Positions 1 to 6,858 of a DNA stretch of 12,017 nt are shown piece after piece. Source of the stretch: an uncultured Prevotella sp. (lineage in GTDB: Bacteria; Bacteroidota; Bacteroidia; Bacteroidales; Bacteroidaceae); assembly GCA_937898715.1 (NCBI GenBank), contig CALEKA010000096.1, positions 1 to 12,017 of the forward strand, written 5' to 3'. A program made the position numbers and the translations under genes. Positions within the stretch are counted from its first letter, which is position 1. Each line of letters opens with the position of its first letter. Under the pieces are notes generated by a model, which saw only the letters and a list, made by a program, of their open reading frames with translations, had not been told where the DNA came from and searched no databases.

Positions 1-209
1 TCGGGTCTACCGTGATAGCTATAAGAATGGGATGATAGGTGTGAAAGTTGGGCTAGAGTGCGTGATTTGTTCGTAAAAACATAGACTTCTTGATTCGTTG
101 GACTATTCTGACACGTACGAATAATGCCACAAAGTCCTTCTACGCCCTTTCGCATATCTATACCCTGAGAGTATAGATGGTAGATATTGTTTTCGTTCAG
201 ACAAAACAT
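1..209 (-). pseudogene. tnpB: IS66-family TnpB-like accessory protein, 5' part, cut by window edge
   Basis: Reading the minus strand from an ATG at 209 gives at least 69 open codons to the window edge. The start resembles IS66 Orf2/TnpB: an N-terminal stretch beginning MFCLNENNIYHLYSQGIDMR, then KGVEGLCGIIR and EVYVFTNKSRT. The family has the same order: a short strand, a DMRKG(x)xGLxGIV block, then a VYVFxNxxRT block. After about residue 52 the match fades where the family normally has a KLLxW...YYKRLE segment, so the copy may be degenerate. In IS66, tnpA lies just upstream of tnpB, but the DNA upstream here (210-588) reads as a different gene on the other strand, so the element is probably truncated. 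TnpB is an accessory protein for transposition; its biochemical role is poorly defined. Identification is from remembered family sequence. Confidence 0.7.
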
Positions 210-588
210 GAGTACTTTTTGTCTGCAAAATTCCGACTTTATACAAGGTTATACAATACGGCTTGTATGGGATGCTTACGTTATAAATAGTTTTATAACC
301 AACTTATCTCATGTTCTTAATTTGGAACAGCATGAAGCCAGTCAATATGGTACGTTTGAAACGCAGAACGGCAAGTTGATTACTATCCGTGTGAGCAACC
401 ATAATGCACGTGTTTCATTCCTTGATAAGACTGGAGAGGAAGAAGGCATTAGCATTGCGATATCAAATCCTAAGGACAAAGGGATACTAAACGATGGCGA
501 TGCTCATTTGGCAGCCTATTTCTGTTCTAAACAAGCTCTTCAAAAAGCAGAGAGTAAACCATTATCAGATATCAAAAAAAGTGCTTAA
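208..588 (+). CDS. Hypothetical protein resembling the C-terminal domain of a phage/ICE polyvalent protein, probably a fragment
   Basis: The open frame also permits a TTG start at 187; the ATG at 208 gives 126 residues. The first roughly 15 codons overlap the start of the minus-strand IS66 tnpB and are unlikely to be original. From about the YVINSF segment onward it looks like a small conserved domain I recall at the C-terminal end of large Bacteroidetes mobile-element proteins, with blocks HEASQYGTFETQNGKL, TIRVSNHNARVS, GISIAIS and NDGDAHLAAYF. Remembered relatives run further after the KPLxDI block, whereas this ORF stops about five codons later, just after a run of seven A (574-580); a one-base change there would add only about ten codons. 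I see no catalytic motif, signal peptide or membrane segment. It is best read as the 3' remnant of a larger gene broken by the IS66 insertion. Function unknown. Confidence 0.5.
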   Translation: MSTFCLQNSDFIQGYTIRLVWDAYVINSFITNLSHVLNLEQHEASQYGTFETQNGKLITIRVSNHNARVSFLDKTGEEEGISIAISNPKDKGILNDGDAHLAAYFCSKQALQKAESKPLSDIKKSA

Positions 589-611
589 ATGCATAAAACT
601 TGCGCATTAAG

Positions 612-643
612 TTGTTCATTTACAAAAGAAATTCGTAATTTTG
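612..643 (+). promoter_or_regulatory. Bacteroidetes-type promoter of rpsA
   Basis: A TAATTTTG box at 636-643 fits the -7 consensus TAnnTTTG of the Bacteroidetes primary sigma factor. A TTG-containing element at 612-617 lies 18 bases upstream, as the -33 element. Transcription would start near 650, leaving a leader of about 140 nt before the rpsA ATG at 788. Only sequence match supports this. Confidence 0.6.
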
Positions 644-649
644 CACCCG

Positions 650-787
650 AGTTTTAGCCGAGAGAGGAAAACGAGAGCCGTTCGAACAACTTCTCCACTG
701 AGGGCCGTGTTGCCCACCCCGTTCCTACCGCCACTCATCCCCAAAAAGCTATAGCCGTTATTATTCACTTTATTATTAACACATTAA
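650..787 (+). promoter_or_regulatory. Long 5' leader of rpsA, possible autoregulatory RNA
   Basis: The predicted leader is about 140 nt, long for a Bacteroidetes mRNA. It contains an 8-base palindrome GTTCGAAC (680-687) and a GGGC/GCCC hairpin (702-705 with 712-715, six-base loop). An AT-rich, probably unstructured stretch follows immediately before the ATG. I see no Shine-Dalgarno sequence. Many ribosomal-protein mRNAs are autoregulated through their leaders, and bS1 represses its own mRNA in enterobacteria; a similar role here is inference only. Confidence 0.35.
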
Positions 788-2575
788 ATGGAGAATTTAA
801 AGAACATTGCACCGCTTGCGGACTTCGATTGGAACGCATTCGAAAACGGTACCGTAGAATCAACTCAGAGCCACGACGAACAGGAGAAGGCTTACGACGC
901 AACACTCGGTCGCGTAAACGAGAACGAAGTTGTTGAAGGTAAGGTTATCTCAATCGGCAAGCGCGAAGTTGTTGTCAACATCGGCTACAAGAGCGACGGT
1001 ATTATCCCCGTTAACGAATTCCGTTACAACCCCGACCTGAAGGTAGGCGACACTGTAGAGGTGTACGTTGAAAATCAGGAAGACAAGCGTGGCCAACTCG
1101 TGCTCTCGCACAAGAAGGCTCGTGCAAGCAAGTCTTGGGAACGCGTTAACGCTGCTCTCGAGAACAAGGAAGTTATCAAGGGTTACATCAAGTGCCGTAC
1201 TAAGGGCGGTATGATCGTTGACATCTTCGGTATCGAGGCATTCTTGCCCGGTTCACAGATCGACGTTAAGCCCATCCGCGACTACGATGTATTCGTTGGT
1301 AAGACCATGGAATTCCAGGTTGTTAAGATCAATCAGGAATACAAGAACGTTGTTGTATCACACAAGGCACTCATCGAGGCTGAACTCGAAGCTCAGAAGC
1401 AAGAAATCATCTCTAAGCTCCAGAAGGGTCAGGTACTCGAAGGTACCGTTAAGAATATCACTTCATACGGTGTATTCATCGACCTCGGCGGCGTAGATGG
1501 TTTGATCCACATCACCGATCTCTCTTGGGGCCGCGTAAACGATCCCCACGAAATCGTACAGCTCGACCAGAAGCTCAACGTTGTTATCCTCGACTTCGAC
1601 GAAGAGAAGAAGCGTATCGCTCTCGGTCTCAAGCAGCTCACTCCCCATCCCTGGGATGCTCTTGATCCCAACCTCAAGGTAGGTGACAAAGTTAAGGGTA
1701 AAGTAGTTGTGATGGCTGACTATGGTGCATTCGTAGAAATCGCTCCTGGTGTAGAAGGTCTCATCCACGTAAGCGAAATGAGCTGGAGCCAGCACTTGCG
1801 TTCTGCTCAGGACTTCCTCAAGGTAGGCGACGAAGTAGAAGCCGTAATCCTTACGCTCGACCGTCAGGATCGCAAGATGTCTCTCGGTATCAAGCAGCTC
1901 AAGGACGATCCTTGGAAGGACATCGAAGTGAAGTACCCCGTAGGCTCACGCCATCACGCAAAGGTTCGCAACTTCACCAACTTCGGTGTATTCGTAGAAC
2001 TCGAAGAAGGCGTAGATGGTCTGATCCACATCTCTGACCTCTCTTGGACTAAGAAGGTTAAGCATCCTTCTGAATTCACTCAGATCGGTGCAGACATCGA
2101 GGTAGTTGTTCTCGAAATCGATAAGGACAATCGTCGTCTTTCTCTCGGTCACAAGCAGCTCGAAGAGAATCCTTGGGATGTATTCGAAAGCACCTTCACT
2201 GAAGGTAGCATCCACGAGGGTACTATCGTAGAACTCATGGACAAGGGCGCAGTAGTTCAGCTCGAATATGGTGTTGAAGGCTTCGCTACTCCCAAGCACC
2301 TCGTTAAGGAAGATGGTTCTCACGCTAAGGAAGGTGAGAAACTCCCCTTCAAGGTTATCGAGTTCAATAAGGACAGCAAGCGTATCATCCTCTCTCACAG
2401 CCGTACATTCGAAGATGCACAGCGTGGTGGTGAGGCTCCTGCTCCTCGCAAGCCCCGTGCTAACAAGAGCAAGAGCAGCGATATCCCCGCAATCCAGAAC
2501 CAAGCCGCTACCACCTCACTCGGTGAGAACGACGCTCTCGCAGCGCTCAAGGCTAAGATGGAAAAGGGTGAATAA
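788..2575 (+). CDS. rpsA: 30S ribosomal protein bS1
   Basis: This 595-residue protein binds mRNA on the small ribosomal subunit and helps load it, which matters for the weakly Shine-Dalgarno-dependent messages of Bacteroidetes. Six S1 (OB-fold) repeats are visible at about residues 46-109, 127-193, 214-283, 299-370, 385-456 and 472-537. Repeats 3 to 5 carry the strongest signature, (Y/F)GxFVxLxxGVxGLIHxSxxSW, followed by ILxxDxxxxxxSLGxKQL. The last 50 or so residues form a basic, low-complexity tail rich in Ala, Pro, Lys and Arg, which is usual for the phylum. Codon choice is strongly biased (CTC, GGT, AAG, GTA, TTC dominate), as expected for a highly expressed gene and unlike the AT-rich accessory genes further right. 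The ATG at 788 is the first in frame and places the acidic N-terminus correctly. The gene is monocistronic, bounded by its own promoter and a strong terminator. Confidence 0.97.
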   Translation: MENLKNIAPLADFDWNAFENGTVESTQSHDEQEKAYDATLGRVNENEVVEGKVISIGKREVVVNIGYKSDGIIPVNEFRYNPDLKVGDTVEVYVENQEDKRGQLVLSHKKARASKSWERVNAALENKEVIKGYIKCRTKGGMIVDIFGIEAFLPGSQIDVKPIRDYDVFVGKTMEFQVVKINQEYKNVVVSHKALIEAELEAQKQEIISKLQKGQVLEGTVKNITSYGVFIDLGGVDGLIHITDLSWGRVNDPHEIVQLDQKLNVVILDFDEEKKRIALGLKQLTPHPWDALDPNLKVGDKVKGKVVVMADYGAFVEIAPGVEGLIHVSEMSWSQHLRSAQDFLKVGDEVEAVILTLDRQDRKMSLGIKQLKDDPWKDIEVKYPVGSRHHAKVRNFTNFGVFVELEEGVDGLIHISDLSWTKKVKHPSEFTQIGADIEVVVLEIDKDNRRLSLGHKQLEENPWDVFESTFTEGSIHEGTIVELMDKGAVVQLEYGVEGFATPKHLVKEDGSHAKEGEKLPFKVIEFNKDSKRIILSHSRTFEDAQRGGEAPAPRKPRANKSKSSDIPAIQNQAATTSLGENDALAALKAKMEKGE

Positions 2576-2612
2576 TTTCTGATTCTTCACTCCTTGTGAA
2601 ATAAATTCTATT

Positions 2613-2656
2613 AGAGGTTGAAACCAATTCAAGTGGTTTCAACCTCTTCTTTTTTC
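2613..2656 (+). terminator. Rho-independent terminator of rpsA
   Basis: A perfect 14-bp stem (AGAGGTTGAAACCA at 2613-2626 with TGGTTTCAACCTCT at 2634-2647) closes a seven-base loop and is followed by a T-rich tract ending at 2655. It begins 37 bases after the rpsA stop codon. Confidence 0.93.
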
Positions 2657-2709
2657 GTATAATAGGCCCCTTACAGACCAAATAAGCACTGCGTTTGCAC
2701 ATATATTTG

Positions 2710-2717
2710 TATTTTTG
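2710..2717 (+). promoter_or_regulatory. Candidate -7 box upstream of the repeat array
   Basis: TATTTTTG followed by CA matches TAnnTTTG and resembles the TATCTTTGCA that ends the last repeat copy. No well-spaced -33 element is seen; the TTTG at 2694 is only 12 bases upstream. It may be the original mnmE promoter, now pushed about 220 bases upstream by the repeats. Confidence 0.35.
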
Positions 2718-2719
2718 CA

Positions 2720-2938
2720 TAAGATAAGCTTCGGCTCGGCATAACATTCAAGCAAGCTTGATGTTCTGCTCTCGCCTTGCATTATCTTTGAATAAGATAA
2801 GCTGCGGCTCGGCATAAAGTCCAAGCAAGCTTGACTTTCTGCTCCCGCCTTGCATTATCTTTGAATAAGATAAGCTGCGGCTCGGCATAAAGTCCAAGCA
2901 AGCTTGACTTTCTGCTCCCGCCTTGCATTATCTTTGCA
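2720..2938. repeat. Three tandem copies of a 73-bp imperfect palindrome
   Basis: Copies run 2720-2792, 2793-2865 and 2866-2938. Copies 2 and 3 differ only at 2937; copy 1 carries several changes. Each unit has inverted ends, AAGATAA and TTATCTT, then TGC/GCA and GGC/GCC matches inside, and an apical hairpin (2743-2765, 2816-2838, 2889-2911). In the apical stem copy 1 has AACAT pairing with ATGTT, while copies 2 and 3 have AAAGT pairing with ACTTT: two base pairs changed on both sides, so pairing is kept. Each unit ends in TATCTTTG, the Bacteroidetes -7 box. The array fills most of the gene-free stretch between the rpsA terminator and mnmE. I recall similar elements scattered in Prevotella intergenic regions, but have not checked this. 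Confidence 0.9.
2904..2936 (+). promoter_or_regulatory. Candidate mnmE promoter supplied by the third repeat copy
   Basis: TATCTTTG at 2929-2936 fits the -7 consensus. A TTG at 2904-2906 lies 22 bases upstream, slightly wide for a -33 element. The predicted start, near 2943, gives a leader of about 30 nt before the ATG at 2973. The same boxes occur in copies 1 and 2, so transcription could start at several points. Confidence 0.5.
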
Positions 2939-2972
2939 ACAAAAACAAGAAATCGCTCAACCTACACCTTAT

Positions 2973-4388
2973 ATGGATAACATCTGTGCTATAGCAACCC
3001 CCACCGGTGGGGCCATTGGAATCATCCGCATCTCTGGTCCCGATGCCATCACCATCACTTCCAAGATATTCAAGCCCACGGGAAAGACTTCACTCGAAGA
3101 AAGAGCCAGCAACACAATTACATTTGGCACCATCGTGGAAATCTCCACTCAAGAAATAGTAGACGAAGTACTCGTCAGCCTTTTTCGCGCGCCTCACTCC
3201 TATACAGGAGAGAATAGCACAGAGATTTCGTGCCATGGCTCTGAATACATTCTCAACCGCGTCATGCAGATGCTCGTACAACAAGGATGTCGCATAGCAC
3301 GCCCTGGAGAGTATACCGAGCGAGCATTTCTTAACGGAAAGATGGATCTCAGCCAAGCAGAAGCCGTGGCAGACCTCATAGCTTCTACCACAGAAGCCAA
3401 CCACCACATAGCAATGCAGCAGATGCGTGGTGGATTTAGCCAAGAACTCCGTCAGCTACGCGACCAGTTGCTCCATATCACCTCCTTGCTCGAACTAGAA
3501 CTCGACTTTTCCGATCACGAAGAGTTAGAATTTGCATCACGCAAAGAGCTACTTCAATTAGCTCAAAAGATTCATACACACATCTCATCATTGTGCCAAT
3601 CATTCCGATTAGGCAATGCACTCAAGCGAGGAGTGCCCATAGCTATCGTGGGAGAGACCAATGCTGGAAAGTCTACCCTGCTCAATGCCCTTGTGGGCGA
3701 AGAACGCGCTTTAGTAAGCAACATTCATGGTACAACCCGCGATACAATAGAAGAAGCAGTCAATGTAGGAGGCACATTAGTTCGCTTCATTGACACAGCC
3801 GGCATTCGCGACACCAACGACCAAGTAGAACGAATGGGCATAGACCGTACCTATGCCAAAATAGACGAAGCAGACGTAGTACTATGGCTCATCGACCTCA
3901 CAGATTACAAAAATCAGTACACTACCCTATCCCACACATTACTACCCGCAGTACAAGGCAAGCAATTGACTATACTTCTCAATAAGCAAGACCTTGTAGA
4001 CGCCAAAGCCTTATCGCAAGCAGAGGCTTACATAAAGGAGCAGATGGAAATCTCCAATCAGCCCTTTACTTTACTTACCCTCTGCGCACAACATCACGAT
4101 GGACTAAAAGATTTGCAAGCATTACTTGCTGCTACTCTAACCCAACTCAAGCAATTGCAAAGCAATGCAACAGGCACAATCGTTAGCAATCTTCGTCATT
4201 ACGAAGCTCTTTCTGCAGCCCTCACCTCAATTGATCGCGTTATAGAGGGTATGCATCAAGGGCTCTCTGGCGACTTTATAAGTCAAGACCTCCGCGAATG
4301 CATCTATCACCTCAGCGACATCGCAGGCGAAGTTACCACCGACGAAGTTTTAGGTAATATATTTAAGCACTTCTGCATCGGCAAATGA
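2973..4388 (+). CDS. mnmE: tRNA uridine-5-carboxymethylaminomethyl(34) synthesis GTPase MnmE
   Basis: MnmE works with MnmG to modify the wobble uridine (U34) of certain tRNAs, using GTP, a folate one-carbon donor and FAD. The protein is 471 residues, normal for the family. Residues 1-119 form the folate-binding N-domain (IATPTGGAIGIIRISGP, then SYTGENSTEISCHGS). A helical domain surrounds the G domain at about 220-370, with G1 GETNAGKST (227-235), G2 GTTRDT (253-258), G3 DTAG (274-277) and G4 NKQD (337-340). The C-terminus is FCIGK, containing the conserved cysteine. The frame stays open back to a TTG at 2904, but those 23 codons lie mostly inside the repeat, and family homology begins exactly at MDNICAIATPTGG, so ATG 2973 is chosen. 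No clear terminator follows before mcrB 74 bases downstream, so some read-through into the restriction operon is possible. Confidence 0.96.
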   Translation: MDNICAIATPTGGAIGIIRISGPDAITITSKIFKPTGKTSLEERASNTITFGTIVEISTQEIVDEVLVSLFRAPHSYTGENSTEISCHGSEYILNRVMQMLVQQGCRIARPGEYTERAFLNGKMDLSQAEAVADLIASTTEANHHIAMQQMRGGFSQELRQLRDQLLHITSLLELELDFSDHEELEFASRKELLQLAQKIHTHISSLCQSFRLGNALKRGVPIAIVGETNAGKSTLLNALVGEERALVSNIHGTTRDTIEEAVNVGGTLVRFIDTAGIRDTNDQVERMGIDRTYAKIDEADVVLWLIDLTDYKNQYTTLSHTLLPAVQGKQLTILLNKQDLVDAKALSQAEAYIKEQMEISNQPFTLLTLCAQHHDGLKDLQALLAATLTQLKQLQSNATGTIVSNLRHYEALSAALTSIDRVIEGMHQGLSGDFISQDLRECIYHLSDIAGEVTTDEVLGNIFKHFCIGK

Positions 4389-4462
4389 TTTTTCTATATC
4401 AGATGATTAAAGTTACACGTATGCAATGCCGCTTATGAGTCATCTATTTCCAACAAAATGAT

Positions 4463-5605
4463 ATGGAACAAAATAACTTTACTTGGATTCCCTTTTATAT
4501 GGAGATGGCAGACAAACTTCTTACATATAAAGATAAACGCAAGCCACTACTCCATCTTATTTATGCATTAGGTCCTAAATATGTGGGATATATCAAAACT
4601 AACAATGATGATCAAGCGTCCGATATTGATCCATTTACAGTATTCGGAATTTTCAATCGCAAAATATCGGATGACAAACGGCTGTACATGTGTCGTTATT
4701 TTAAAAATCATTTGAAGATCAAAGCCGACATTCCTTCAGACTTTACAGGTATACCCGTTCTTAATCCTTTAAAATCCGTATTCTTTAGGAAAGAAAACAT
4801 CTGCACGGATGTACAACCTCTATGGAATCTCTTTGAAGCTGTTATTAGAGATGATAAAGAGAATACGAGTTCTTTCTTTGACAAAGTTTGCAAACAAAAA
4901 GGCATCAAATGGAACATTACGATGGGATTGTTTTGGATACGCCCTTACCACTACATCGCCCTTGATGGCAAGAATAGAGCTTACTTGCCCCACTTAGGCA
5001 TTGAGGTATTCAGTGAAGAATCGCTTGACTATACACACTATATCCAATTGCTAAACAAGATAAAGAATTTGATTAGCAAGGATAATCCTCAAGAGAAAAG
5101 CATTCTCGATATATCCTACCATGCGTATGAAAATGAGGAACCAATAATTGATTCAGATATGAAAAGGCAATATTGGTTAGTTGGGTGTAACTACGATTCT
5201 GGTTCACAAAGAGATCGATTTATTGAAAATAAAATTTGGGAGAGCCGTTATGATGAGAATAAAACAATTGACTTAAAACAGTTCAGTCTTGCGAAAACCA
5301 TAAAAAAAGGCGATATCATCATCCTTAAATCTAGTTCGCTAAAAGGCCAGAAAAAACAAAAGGTTCCTTTCTTACGTGTAAAAGGCGTGGGCATAGTCTC
5401 CTCAGACATCAAAGTGTCACATTCTAACGACTATACCCAATGTGTTTGTTCGGTTGACTATATTAGTTCTGAAATTCTGGACTTTGAAGGATCAGCATAT
5501 GGTGCTTACCAAAAGACCATTCACCAAGCAAACTCAAAAGTACAACCTATCATAAACTACGCAAACAAAATGCTTTCCCATATTCTCAATATATCGATTT
5601 ACTGA
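4463..5605 (+). CDS. mcrB: McrB-like N-terminal half: specificity region with EVE/PUA-like domain
   Basis: This 380-residue ORF is the DNA-recognition half of a type IV (McrBC-like) restriction protein whose GTPase motor follows in another frame. Residues 1-200 (WIPFYMEMADKLL, IDPFTVFGIFNR, GIKWNITMGLFWIRPYHYI) match a family N-terminal region I recall in front of McrB motors in Bacteroidetes. Residues 236-358 (YWLVGCNYDSGSQRDRFIE, KGDIIILKSS, LRVKGVGIVSS) look like an EVE/PUA-type fold, a module that in other proteins binds modified bases. The last 11 codons read as unrelated sequence, because the frame runs past a one-base shift near the A run at 5567-5570; adding one base there joins IINYANK to the motor frame. 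The stop TGA (5603-5605) overlaps a CTG in the motor frame. Either mcrB is frameshifted or it is a true two-piece protein; I favour a frameshift. Confidence 0.8.
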   Translation: MEQNNFTWIPFYMEMADKLLTYKDKRKPLLHLIYALGPKYVGYIKTNNDDQASDIDPFTVFGIFNRKISDDKRLYMCRYFKNHLKIKADIPSDFTGIPVLNPLKSVFFRKENICTDVQPLWNLFEAVIRDDKENTSSFFDKVCKQKGIKWNITMGLFWIRPYHYIALDGKNRAYLPHLGIEVFSEESLDYTHYIQLLNKIKNLISKDNPQEKSILDISYHAYENEEPIIDSDMKRQYWLVGCNYDSGSQRDRFIENKIWESRYDENKTIDLKQFSLAKTIKKGDIIILKSSSLKGQKKQKVPFLRVKGVGIVSSDIKVSHSNDYTQCVCSVDYISSEILDFEGSAYGAYQKTIHQANSKVQPIINYANKMLSHILNISIY

Positions 5606-6858
5606 AAGAAGTACACAATCTTGTATTTACTGGTGCTCCAGGCACAGGAAAAACCTATTTGGCAAAATCCATAGCTCGAGAGATGGGCTGTACTGAAGAA
5701 GAAGTTCAGTTCGTTCAGTTCCACCCTTCGTACGACTACGCCGACTTTGTAGAAGGACTACGCCCCGTAGAAAATAGCAACGGGCAGATTGGCTTTGAAC
5801 GTAAAGATGGTGTATTCAAGCAATTCTGCAAGAAAGCAGCTAAGAATCTAATAGACTCTGAGAAAAGCGTAGAGATACTCAAAGACGAACGATATTGGGA
5901 GAATAAACTTCAACATTTCATTGATGAAAGCATAGAGAATAATACCGAAATCAGGCTCAAGAGTGGCAACGATTTCACAATTGAAGATGCTTCAGAGCAA
6001 TGCATCACTATCCACAATTCCAATAACAAGAAAGCTTCTCGAATAGCAGTAAACATGAACGACATTCTGGATTTACTGATAAATAACGCTCCGCTCAACC
6101 AAGTAAAAGATATACGTGAGCACTTTCACCGAAGCACGCAATATCAAGTAGACTCTTACATATTTTCCCTTGCTAAAGAAATACGAAAGTCTCAAGACGG
6201 TTCGCAAATATCTCTTTCTGTAAGCAAGGTAGAACGTAAGAATTACATTTTCATCATAGATGAGATAAACAGAGGAGATGCCTCTAAAATTTTCGGAGAA
6301 TTATTCTACGCTATCGACCCTGAATATAGATGGAATACTCAAAAAGCCCAAGAAGCCATAAGAGTGCAGACTCAGCTGCAAAATCTCGTTTCCGAAAGCG
6401 ATACCTTTGCCAAAGGATTCTATGTGCCTGAGAATGTATACATCATTGCAACAATGAATGATATTGATCGCAGCGTCGAAAGCATGGACTTTGCCATGCG
6501 CCGTCGTTTTACATGGAAAGAGATACAACCCGAAGAACGAAGCCGTATGCTCGATGAAGTATTAGAATCTCATGCCAACGATGCGAAAGATACCATGCTA
6601 CGCCTCAACAATATAATAGCAGGAACCGAAGGTCTTGGCACTGCATTTCAGATAGGACCTGCTTATTTCTTAAAGCTGAAAGATTATGGTTATGATTATC
6701 AGAAGTTGTGGGACATGAACATCTCCCCCCTACTCCAAGAATACTTACGTGGTTTCCGCAAGGTAGATGAGATTATGGCTAAAATGAAACAAGCATATTT
6801 CAATACATCCAATGATACAGATTTAGGAGTAAAAGCGTTGTCAGATGAAGAGGATTAA
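5602..6858 (+). CDS. mcrB: McrB-like AAA+ GTPase motor, in a separate frame from its N-terminal half
   Basis: This is the nucleotide-driven motor of a McrBC-type restriction system. Counting from the CTG at 5602, Walker A GAPGTGKT is at residues 11-18 (5632-5655), followed by the QFHPSYDYADFVEGLRP block typical of McrB. Walker B IFIIDEINRGDASKIFGELF begins at about 216, MNDIDRSVESMDFAMRRRF lies at about 285-303, and a helical lid follows. MNxxDRS is the McrB-type signature. The frame is open from 5488, but there is no ATG before Walker A; the first in-frame ATG (5683) would remove it. The coordinate given is therefore provisional: a CTG start overlapping the upstream TGA by CTGA, or fusion to the upstream ORF by one added base. 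The fused protein would be about 800 residues. The 3' end overlaps mcrC by 14 bases, as in coupled mcrBC genes. Confidence 0.85.
   Translation: MKEVHNLVFTGAPGTGKTYLAKSIAREMGCTEEEVQFVQFHPSYDYADFVEGLRPVENSNGQIGFERKDGVFKQFCKKAAKNLIDSEKSVEILKDERYWENKLQHFIDESIENNTEIRLKSGNDFTIEDASEQCITIHNSNNKKASRIAVNMNDILDLLINNAPLNQVKDIREHFHRSTQYQVDSYIFSLAKEIRKSQDGSQISLSVSKVERKNYIFIIDEINRGDASKIFGELFYAIDPEYRWNTQKAQEAIRVQTQLQNLVSESDTFAKGFYVPENVYIIATMNDIDRSVESMDFAMRRRFTWKEIQPEERSRMLDEVLESHANDAKDTMLRLNNIIAGTEGLGTAFQIGPAYFLKLKDYGYDYQKLWDMNISPLLQEYLRGFRKVDEIMAKMKQAYFNTSNDTDLGVKALSDEED

Noticed and set aside
156..178. An 8-bp perfect hairpin (ATCTATAC/GTATAGAT) as a terminator or attachment site
   Set aside because: It lies within the tnpB reading frame, lacks a T tract and has no matching copy elsewhere in the window.
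1946..2503. A 185-codon open frame antisense to rpsA, with other long antisense frames at 1463-1795 and 1429-1689
   Set aside because: They arise from the strongly biased codon use of rpsA; their sequences show no family signature and the sense gene is unambiguous.
2720..2938. A CRISPR array
   Set aside because: The units are directly tandem with no unique spacers, and each is itself a 73-bp palindrome.
2904..2972. An N-terminal extension of MnmE from a TTG at 2904
   Set aside because: The extra 23 codons lie mainly in the third repeat copy and the predicted promoter; family homology starts at the ATG at 2973.
4401..4445. A terminator between mnmE and mcrB (AGATGA/TCATCT)
   Set aside because: The stem is only six pairs with a 33-base loop and no following T run.
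5560..5580. A programmed -1 frameshift site in mcrB
   Set aside because: No X XXY YYZ heptamer is in the correct upstream frame; TTTCCCA is present but in the wrong phase, and no strong downstream structure is seen.
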